Source: Tridacna crocea
Lineage: Eukaryota; Mollusca; Bivalvia; Cardiida; Cardiidae
Direction of reading: 5' to 3'
Length of the DNA: 64,000 nt
NCBI GenBank assembly: GCA_943736015.1
Contig: OX031065.1
Coordinates: 53,670,992 to 53,734,991, forward strand
Part shown: positions 56,380-64,000 of the stretch, piece by piece
How positions within the stretch are numbered: the stretch's first letter is position 1
Layout of the letters: every line of letters starts with the position of its first letter
Position numbers and translations under genes: made by a program
Notes under the pieces: model-generated
What the model saw: the letters and a program-made list of their open reading frames with translations, nothing else
Database searches by the model: none
What the model was told of the DNA's origin: nothing

Positions 56380-56830
56380 AAATAGAGGATATTTCTTTTT
56401 GTCGGTGAAAGATCGAAATTTATTTCATCGAGTGGACACCATCGGTAATATTTTCACGAGTGGCGCAGCCACGAGTAAAAATATTACCGATGGTGTTCAC
56501 GAGATGAAATAAATTTCGATCTTTCACCGAAAAAACAAATATTCTATTTATTTCATACTTTTTACCCTTTCTGGGAGGAGCTTTATCAAAATTCAGTACA
56601 GTTCTTTTCCCTTATTCCCCGTGGCGTATCCCTCCCGCATAGAAACGTTACGTCAAGCGCGAGAAATAAGGTATATGACGTCATATTTCCCATCTGGTTG
56701 TTAGGCACGCGCAATTTACCTAGGAAACAAGAACGTGAAATTCGGTATTTTCACTGGTGGTACCATGTAAGATCGAAAAATATTTTCACTGCTATCTCTC
56801 GATATCCTATTGGAAAGCATGAAATAAATA
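56380..56830. mobile_element. E element, copy 3 (reverse)
   Basis: The palindrome comes first (TCATCGAGTGGACACCATCG... / mirror), then TTCCCCGTGGCGTATCCCTC, TATGACGTCATATTTCCCAT and CGATATCCTATTGGAAAGCA. Confidence 0.75.
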
Positions 56831-56989
56831 ATTGAAATAATGTTGAAAAGGGCATTGATTGCAGATTAACACACAGATACGCAGATAGTGTTGAAATATT
56901 CAGACTTCAAATCTTGGCACGGTTTTGTCATTTTTTGCTCTCAGTAAATCGAGGTATGATACTCAACCAGTTTTTGAATTCAACCCTCA

Positions 56990-57190
56990 TCGTGCTACTT
57001 TGATGAAAAGCAACTTTCAAGCCTTTGATAAAAACCCCAAATTTCCAAGGTCAAAGATATTTCGGGAGAATAATTATCTCCTTATAAGACTGTATAGATC
57101 AAGATCAGACTGCACATTCTTTGAAGTCTGATCTTGATCTACACTGTCCACAGAAGGTCCTTGAGTCGCGCTCAGCAGTCAAACGGTTAA
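56990..57190. mobile_element. K element
   Basis: Hairpin TAGATCAAGATCAGACTGCA / mirror at 57097-57147, then GAGTCGCGCTCAGCAGTCAA and a closing ACGGTTAA. Left edge not certain. Confidence 0.6.
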
Positions 57191-57210
57191 CTGGAGTTAG
57201 AATCTGACAC

Positions 57211-57754
57211 TTAAAGGTGGCCCTTCAGATTTTGGGAGGAAAAATTTACAAAAATGCAAAAAAAAAATCATCCTTATACTCCCAAAGCCTTTAAATTTTC
57301 ATTTATAAAACCCCAGTAGTCGAAAACTATCCGACAACACGAGAAATTAAAGATTTACTACGGCCCAGGTTGACACCAACGGGAGACACGTTCTGTTTTA
57401 GATGATCAATTCGCTCATTTACATACAGGAATACACAGACGAAGTTTCAAACAAAGCGTCCGAAGAAGACATGGAAAATAATTATTACATGTTTGTTACG
57501 TAATGGAATTTCAGCGTTATGAGTCACGTGCCAGTCACTTGACATTCCCAAAATGCTTTATTGATTTTTGGCGCGAAATCTAAAAATACCTTAAGAGGCT
57601 ACGTAGCCTTTTAAGGGAACACCATCAATTCTTTTTTGTAATTTTATGACTCTTAATTATTGATGATTTGTATTATTTTTTCATATGAATTTCAGTGATA
57701 TATATATATATTTTAATTTGGTGAGATGTAAAAATTCTAAATACCCACCTTTAA
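57211..57754. mobile_element. TTAAAGGTG element (Z), copy 2
   Basis: TTAAAGGTGGCCCTTCAG to CTAAATACCCACCTTTAA; collinear with 21487-22037. Confidence 0.82.
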
Positions 57755-58021
57755 GTTAGTGATATGATTTGACTGGCATAGGGCAATTTACTTATAGATA
57801 CCTTTCAATATTTTCATTCCTATATGCTAAAAATAAACTCCTTTGAGGAAGATCGAGTCACGTTTCCAATTACTGATAAACCAATTTACAGCTTTTTTCT
57901 TAGCCATGACCTTACCGTAGGCGAAAACAAGGACTTTACGGACGGCACAGATCGAGATTAGACGACACAGAACCTCCAGTCAGATCTTGGGTCCATACCG
58001 CTCGCTTATCTAATCAAGTCT
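57755..58021. other. Mostly unique, K-like fragment
   Basis: CACAGATCGAGATTAGACGA and CAGTCAGATCTTGGGTCC near 57945-57995 resemble a worn K hairpin. Confidence 0.4.
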
Positions 58022-58372
58022 TTTACTCATTACCAAATGACAAAATTTCAGTTTTGTCCAAATCTAAAACATTTGCAGACGACAAAATAAAAGTGACTGA
58101 AAATTTGAAATTTGTTTTGTGAAGGGTAGAAAACACTGTGGGAAAAGGAGAAAATGCTGGTTACCAGCATTTTCTCCTTTTCCCACTATGTTTTCTACAG
58201 GCGTCTTTCTCAGGCGTATTAAAAGTCCGGACTGTGTGGAAAAGACTTAAAATTTTCTTATATATTCTCCTGTTCCTCTTATTATCTCATTTTCTCCTTT
58301 TCCCACAATGTCTTCTAAAGGCTCCTTTCTCAGGGTACTCAAAAGTAGGGATTGTGTGGAAATGGTTTAGAA
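58022..58372 (+). mobile_element. THM hairpin element with an extra right half
   Basis: After a complete copy ending TGTGTGGAAAAGACTTAA, a second right arm and right end (58284-58372, CATTTTCTCCTTTTCCCACA to TGTGTGGAAATGGTTTA) follows without a left half. Confidence 0.75.
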
Positions 58373-58747
58373 GATATCAATCTGGCTTAGTTTCACTGGA
58401 TCGTACTTTAAGCCGTAGAAACACTCGTCACAACTCGGCCGATTCCGCACCTACATCGAACCTCGTCCGTATCAAGTCGGGTTTCTATTTTAAAATGTAC
58501 AAACTGTTTGTCATGAGAAATTTACTTAGAAAGATTCCAAGAGAAGCTTGTGACTAGTGTTTGTTTTCTTGGTGGAGTGTTACGATTTTAAGAACGGTCA
58601 AGCAGTGTACTTCCGGCGAAGAAATGTAGCATGTAGGCGCGTATCAAGCCGCGTGATACATCCGAGGGAAATGATCGACGGATCCATCTGGCGGAGTCCC
58701 CATTTTACCAACGCACATGTAGTTGCGAACAAAATTGGCGTAAATTT
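58373..58747. other. No supported gene
   Basis: Two open frames meet here (58138-58557, mostly THM-derived; 58557-58796, which ends in the next inverted repeat). Higher GC than its surroundings, with GTACTTCCGGCGAAGAAATG near 58610, but no domain recognised. Confidence 0.35.
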
Positions 58748-58984
58748 TACGCAACTAAAGTACGGTGGCATATTTCTGCCACTAGATTGGAAGTAACTAT
58801 TATGTTATGATTATTTTGGAAACCTATTGGGATAAATGAAAGTTTCTGGGAATTCTATCTAGATAAATTGAAAAGATAAAATTTACACAAAAATTTGATT
58901 TTTTCGCAATCGGTTTCTAAAATAATCATGATAGTTATCTCGTACCTTGAGGCAGAAATGTGCCACCATACTTAAGTTGCGGGA
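58748..58984. mobile_element. Inverted-repeat element with GGTGGCATATTTCTGCC
   Basis: Arms ACGCAACTAAAGTACGGTGG... and mirror ...CCACCATACTTAAGTTGCG; the partial right end also occurs near 26130 (GTGGCAGAAGTATGCCACCA). Confidence 0.65.
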
Positions 58985-59032
58985 ACACTTTGTTAGTAAC
59001 TCGCAAATGTAAAACGGATCTACCGAGGTTTA

Positions 59033-59115
59033 CCGCATCGAAGGAATCTCGAAATTGGGCCCAATCAGCCAAGGTAAGATCCACGTAGTGATCGTAACCT
59101 TGGCTCGCGAAGATG
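59033..59115. mobile_element. CATCTTCGC element, right-end fragment
   Basis: GGAATCTCGAAATTGGGCCC to TTGGCTCGCGAAGATG; left part absent. Confidence 0.7.
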
Positions 59116-59224
59116 GTGTCAACAGTATTTCAGTCATTTGGCGGTGACATTTCATAGATCCATTGTTTCTTTTAACAAATACTATCCGAAAAAAACGTGC
59201 TACTTGCTTCAGTGCACCAATAGT

Positions 59225-59340
59225 AATTTCATTATGTGACAAAAAATACATGGGTGCAGTTTTGATTCAATATCCGCAACAAAAAAATACATGGGTGCAG
59301 TTTTGATTCAATATCCACAACAAAAAATACATGCGCAGTG
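59225..59340. repeat. ~45-base tandem duplication
   Basis: AAAAAATACATGGGTGCAGT followed by TTTGATTCAATATCC, two full units and a stub. Confidence 0.8.
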
Positions 59341-59391
59341 GGATGCTCGCCGGCATTTGTCATATACGTCATTATGTGGCCTTGCATTTGT

Positions 59392-59623
59392 TTAACTCAT
59401 TACCAAACGACAATATTTTAGACTGGTCCAAATTGAAAGCATTTGCAGACGACAAAATTAAAAGTGACTGAAAATTTTTTAAATTTGTTTTGTGAAGGGT
59501 AGAAAACATTGTGGGAAAAGGAGAAAATGCTGGTTACCAGCATTTTCTCCTTTTCCCACAATGTTTTCTAAAGGCCTCTTCCTCAGGGGCGTCAAAAGTA
59601 GGGATTGTGTGGTAATGGGTTAA
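59392..59623 (+). mobile_element. THM hairpin element (first of three)
   Basis: TTAACTCATTACCAAACGAC to GTGTGGTAATGGGTTAA; complete. Confidence 0.87.
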
Positions 59624-59838
59624 TTGATTACCAACCTAAATTATTTTACGAGACTCCTTGACTCGATCAAATTGAAGGCATTTGCAGACAACAAACTAAT
59701 ATTGCTCAAATGATGAAGTCAGTCCTCCTGTCCTCGAACAGAGAAGGTGGTAGTCAGCATGCTTTCCTTTTCCCATTATGTTTTCGAAAAAATTTCCTAA
59801 CTTGTGTCCTTTCAAAATTATTTAGATAAAGGTTTGAC
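59620..59838 (+). mobile_element. THM hairpin element, degenerate (second of three)
   Basis: Shares TTAA 59620-59623; AAATTGAAGGCATTTGCAGA is clear, hairpin worn, right end TTAGATAAAGGTTTGACTTA. Confidence 0.65.
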
Positions 59839-60033
59839 TTATCTCTTTACCAAACTACAAAATCGTAGACTTGTCCAAAATTGAATGCATTTGCAGACGA
59901 CAAAATAAGTGTGGCTCAGAATTTTAAACTTGTTTTGGGAAGGGTAGAAAACATTGTGGGGAAAGGAGAAAATGCTAGTTTCCAGTCTTCTCCCAGTAGA
60001 TCTGTTAGCTTTGTCCTTGTGTGATAAAGGGTT
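59838..60033 (+). mobile_element. THM hairpin element (third of three), right arm lost
   Basis: CTCTTTACCAAACTACAAAA, then GGGGAAAGGAGAAAATGCTA; the mirror arm is mostly gone. Confidence 0.65.
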
Positions 60034-60434
60034 TCGGGTCGAGGGATTCAAAAGATCAGTCCAAAGAAAATAGATAAGGATTTGTGTCAAAATGTTTTGG
60101 ACACAAAGGTGAGTGATTTGTTATAAGATCTCAAAGGCCTACCGAAGAAAAATTCTTTATGGCATCTTACATCGATACAGATACAATTGATTGATTGACT
60201 GATTGATGCCCTTTTCAACTTTATTTCTGTCATATCACTGCGGCAGCTCATGTATTCATGTATTTCCTTCGTTTCAACAGTACTAGGCTAGGGGTCTGAA
60301 GTGTCCATTGAACTGCTAATCGACTGATTGTAACTTTTCTTAATTCGAATAGATATTCAATAGAATGCATGTAGTTACGATGGTCTCAAACTGAGCAGGC
60401 CATTCTCAGCCTGCATGAGTAGTATATAACAATC
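60034..60434. other. Nothing recognised
   Basis: No gene; short ATTGATTGATTGACTGATTGA run near 60190. Confidence 0.45.
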
Positions 60435-60848
60435 AGATGGACAGAGTGCCTACGAGGGTGCGATGCCTGCGATGTCTAAGAAAAATGGGGGTATTGTTCC
60501 AAGAACAATAGAACCATTCACGCGTAACTGCCAAAGAACGATGGGATAGTATTCCGGAGAATAATGGGTATACAATGACCAGAAATTCCACTACCAATCC
60601 TTGATAACGTCATACCATGGTGTCTGCGAAGCTGCGATGACTATGATGCCCCAAAACAATTGAATCGTGCACGTGTGACTGCCCGCAGACAATGGGGAAA
60701 GATTCTTAAAACATTGCCGAGAACTATGGCATTATATTCCGAGAACAATGAGGTGGGTTCAGTTTGTCTGCTTAAAAGCAGTAAAATCATACCACAAGAC
60801 TGCCTGCTGTCCCGTGATTCATACGAGAAAACAAAGGCACGAACTACA

Positions 60849-61240
60849 TAGAAGGCACCATAAACGCGGACTGCAACGACAGCACCATAAACACGGACTG
60901 CAACGACGGCACCATAAACGCGGACTGCAACGACGGCACCATAAACGCGGACTGCAGCGACGGCACCATGAACGCGGACTGCAGCGACGGCACCATGAAC
61001 GCGGACTGCAGCGACGGCACCATGAACGCGGACTGCATCGACGGCACCATGAACGCGGACTGAAACGACTGCACAATAAACGCGAACTGCATCGAAAGCA
61101 CCATAAACGCGAACTGCATCGAAGGCATCATATACGTGGACTGCAGAGACAACACCATAAATGCAAACTGCAGCGAAAGCACCAAATATGCGGACTGTAG
61201 CGAAAGCACCATGATCACAGACTGTACAGAAAGCACCCCA
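60849..61240. repeat. 27-base minisatellite, about 15 units
   Basis: Unit GGCACCATAAACGCGGACTG plus CAACGAC, spaced exactly 27 bases. Because 27 is nine codons and the unit lacks stops in several frames, long frames stay open on both strands (up to 223 codons on the - strand at 60641-61312, with nine-residue repeats such as GAVAAVRVH). I see no start context, promoter or conserved flank to argue that any is a gene. Confidence 0.9.
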
Positions 61241-61649
61241 AGAGAGTCGATGCAAGAAAAGTACCTCGTGTGAGGATTTAGAAAGTACAGGACAAGAGCA
61301 CTTGGAATGCAATTTGACCTAAGATACCTGATTTATTTTATTCTCTGAGACTATTGTGTAATACCCATTTCCGTGTCACCAACCACAGGGTTTGTTCGAA
61401 AACTCATTGTCCATGCGTTTGGGATTAAGTCATTCAGGTGTGTTTTCAATAGTAAAACGATATGGCAGGAGTAGAAAATGACTGAATGGCGTTTCACGCT
61501 GATTTCAACATTATTGAAATTCGTATCACAGACGTTATGGTAGAAAACCTACTGTCCACATTTTTCCGTGATATGACATTATTAAGGTGTGGAAGGTAAA
61601 CGATACCTATCCTATTGATCTCGAAATTATGATCCTATTGTTCCGTAGT
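61241..61649. other. Unique middle of the foldback element
   Basis: No open frame of note and no repeat. Confidence 0.5.
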
Positions 61650-62000
61650 ATGAGTCACAGGGCTGCAAGCAGTCATACGGTACTTACCCAATTATTCTCA
61701 GATTTTATGCTTTCTGTTAGGAGTCATGGGGAAAGCTGGCAGTCTTGCCATATGACGTCACTGTTTCTAGGCAGATATACGATACTTACGTCATTGTTTT
61801 CGAAATAATAATCCCTTTGTTTTCTCTAATGAATCAGGGGACAGCAGGCAGTCTTGCCATATAACGTCACTGTTTCTAGGCAAATATACAATACTTACGC
61901 CATTGTTCTCAAAATAATAATCCCTTTGTTTTCTCGTATGAATCACGGGACAGCAGGCAGTCTTGTGGTATGATTTTACTGTTTCTAGGCAGACATACTA
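61650..62000. repeat. 109-base tandem block in the foldback element
   Basis: GGCAGTCTTGCCATATGACG recurs near 61739, 61848 and 61957 with ATAATCCCTTTGTTTTCTC between; an eroded unit precedes them. Confidence 0.85.
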
Positions 62001-62283
62001 TACCCACCCCATTGTTCTCGAAATATAATGCCATAGTTCTCGGCATTGTTTTAAGAATTCTTTCCTAATGTCTGTGGGTAGTCACGCATGCACGATTCCA
62101 TTGTTTTTGGGCATCACAGGCATCGAAGCCTCTGAGACACCGTGGTATGGCGTCATCCGAGATTGGTAGTGGAATTCCGGTCATTGTATACCCATTGTTC
62201 TCCGGAATACTATCCCATTACTCTTGGAACAATACCAGTATTTTTCTTGGGAATCACACCCTCGTAGGCACTCTGCCCATCCG

Positions 62284-62555
62284 TGAACACATTGTGGCCA
62301 AGAAAGGTTGCCCAGAATTAGCAATAATTATTAAACATGTATTGTTCGTCACAATGCTTTTTCGATTCGTCTCTACATCCAAGTTTTGTTTCGGTGTCTA
62401 TGAACTAGAGCTGAAGTTGATTTTCATGATGTATTTAAGATATTTAAAATTCTAGAAATTCCAAAATTTAATCTTTTTATACACGCTTAAAAAGAGAAAA
62501 AAACTTCATAGTACATAGGGAAAAGCCATTCTTAAAACTTTATTGCGGCGCCGCT
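62284..62555. other. No supported gene
   Basis: End of a 102-codon + frame (62147-62455) that starts inside the foldback arm; a by-product. Confidence 0.45.
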
Positions 62556-62571
62556 TAAGCGGCGGCGCTAT

Positions 62572-62990
62572 ATTACTTGTACGGTCAGGTGGCAAGGGAC
62601 GAACAAGTTTCCAAGTCCCTTGCCACCTGACCGTACAACGAATTTATTATACTGCAAAGTTATAACTTTTCAAAGCGTATTAGGCAAACTTTTTCTGTTT
62701 TATAGTTTTACGAATCGAGAATGCTGACGAAATAGAAATTCCCTTCTGAGTGCCCCAATTCAATGAAAACAGTTACTGACGTCACTGGGAACTGACGTCA
62801 CAAAAACGTGCAGTTTGGTGCATAAACGTGAAGTCTGGTGATTGATCGACGCCGTCATTTTGGATGTTGTTTTGCACGTGTAGTGACGTTTACGGGGCGC
62901 TCAAAAGGGAAGCTGGCTGTACGTGGTTTTTGCCGGGGTACATGATATATGTTCCCGGCATGTTAACCAATCAGATCACGAGAAATTTAT
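62572..62990 (-). mobile_element. G element, copy 4 (reverse)
   Basis: A short palindrome (GGTCAGGTGGCAAGGGAC / mirror), then GAAATTCCCTTCTGAGTGCC, GACGTCACTGGGAACTGACG, GATTGATCGACGCCGTCATT and AAAAGGGAAGCTGGCTGTAC. Preceded by a GC-rich palindrome, GCGGCGCCGCTTAAGCGGCG, near 62546. Confidence 0.75.
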
Positions 62991-64000
62991 TTATAATAAT
63001 ATTATTATTTATAACAATATTATTATTCGCATTTGAAAAGCGCCTGTGTAGGTAGCCATATTGTTTACTTGGTTCAGTTGGTTTTGTTTTTAGCTTGTGA
63101 AAAATACGGTACTTTCGAGCCCGTACCAACCTTTTTTTTTTTCTATTTGGACTGATTATTTTTTTTAGACATGTAAAATACCGTTCTTTCATTGCCAGAT
63201 CGATAAAAACCAGATCGTATCTCAGAGGGCCCAGAGTTTTTACGTATTCAGAGTTATATCAAAATTTAATTGCTTCGCATTAAGAAACAAGGAAATAATT
63301 TGAAGCATTTGTACCACGACTATATAAGAAGGCTAAGTATAAATGTTAGAATGGAAATGGACTAGGTTTGATATGATATGTTTAAGTGTTAACGTATACA
63401 ATAAAGAGACCTGACTTTTTTTCTATTTTTTCATCCATTTGTTTCCCTTTTATGCTAACTTTGAAATAAAGGCCATTTTATTTGTTATCATATTCTGTTA
63501 AATTTCTTGTCATAAACATATTATTGGCGTAAAGGTCATGCAAATTGTCATTATTCCCATGGCAATCCTTTTATTGCTCAGATTATATTGCTTTTGCTTT
63601 CTGCTTGCATACCTTCATTGCTATATTCTTCTTTAACTCAATTACATTGTATTCTAGAGATATATCAACGGTGTAAATTTATAACTTCCTGTTTTTAGTT
63701 TTTCTTCTGATATTGTACACATTTAACAGAGATAGAAGCTTTTTTTTAAATATTTCAGCTGGCCAGTTATCGTTCGCCTTGTTTTATAGATGATGAGTGA
63801 CTTTCTTTATATCTGCTATGGGCAGAAGGCGCATGGGTATTGTTTGTTTTTTACCTCTTTCTATAGAGCACGTATTTTAAGATACTTGACGTATGCCAAA
63901 AAGAAAATGCCTACTGCATTATACTTAGACTATTCTTAGTTCCACCTTATCCCATATTTATATATCAGCATATTTGTGTTATTGTGCATGAACAGATGAC
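62991..64000. other. AT-rich end of window, nothing recognised
   Basis: A short ATAATAATATTATTAT palindrome near 62993-63025; no gene or element that I can support to the end. Confidence 0.45.

Larger units (their letters stand above)
60435..62283. mobile_element. Foldback-type element with ~390-base inverted arms
   Basis: The left arm (about 60435-60838) and right arm (about 61925-62283) are mirror copies: e.g. CAGAGTGCCTACGAGGGTG at 60442 against its complement near 62258, and the CAGGCAGTCTTG / CAAGACTGCCTG pair near the inner ends. Between them lie a 27-base minisatellite and a 109-base tandem block. No transposase. Long inverted arms with internal tandem repeats are the plan of foldback elements; no target duplication is clear. 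Confidence 0.8.

Noticed and set aside
58138-58557. 139-codon + strand frame
   Set aside because: First half is THM hairpin read-through; the remainder has no domain.
60641-61312. 223-codon - strand frame with nine-residue repeats
   Set aside because: It is the 27-base minisatellite read through; several other frames on both strands are also open and nothing else supports a gene.

Overview
This is a 64 kb stretch of AT-rich animal DNA, very repeat-dense and gene-poor, with intron-type splice signals and no bacterial features. A bursicon-type hormone gene, tRNA-derived SINE heads and repeat families that I recall from clam-like molluscs make a heterodont bivalve the best guess. The species is not established from the sequence.

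Only one host gene is certain. It lies on the + strand at 48116-48724 and encodes a secreted 202-residue cystine-knot protein of the bursicon alpha (burs) type, with a splice acceptor four bases before the ATG. A second, uncertain locus lies on the - strand at 5045-7684. It shows several exon-like blocks, including one frame open for 167 residues, but I do not recognise the product and the blocks do not yet chain into one message. I see no rRNA, no intact tRNA gene, no CRISPR array and no retrovirus-like element.

Layout. 1-9 kb: mostly unique AT-rich DNA, one 165-bp tandem-unit element and the candidate - strand gene. 9-16 kb: tandem-unit elements, a SINE, and a DNA element (14.4-16.1 kb) with a second 165-bp element nested in it. 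16-35 kb: short inverted-repeat elements, often abutting or nested. 35.8-40.9 kb: a 5.1 kb element with CACTG termini, inserted in an older element and carrying gene-like splice signals inside. 41-47 kb: palindromic elements and reciprocally nested 9-10 bp-TSD elements. 48 kb: the hormone gene. 49-60 kb: more hairpin elements and a Tc1 (DD34E) relic with long inverted repeats. 60.4-62.3 kb: a foldback element holding a 27-bp minisatellite. 62.5-64 kb: an element end, then unique DNA.

The dominant feature is a roughly 225-bp hairpin element with TTAA at its edges and CCCTTT-type ends (piggyBac-like by structure), here called THM. About 35 copies are present. They often sit end to end with each other or with a second TTAA hairpin family (here K), sharing one TTAA. 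Three further short families show 9-10 bp target duplications that can be read directly (Mutator-like by structure). The nesting gives a local relative timeline of insertions.
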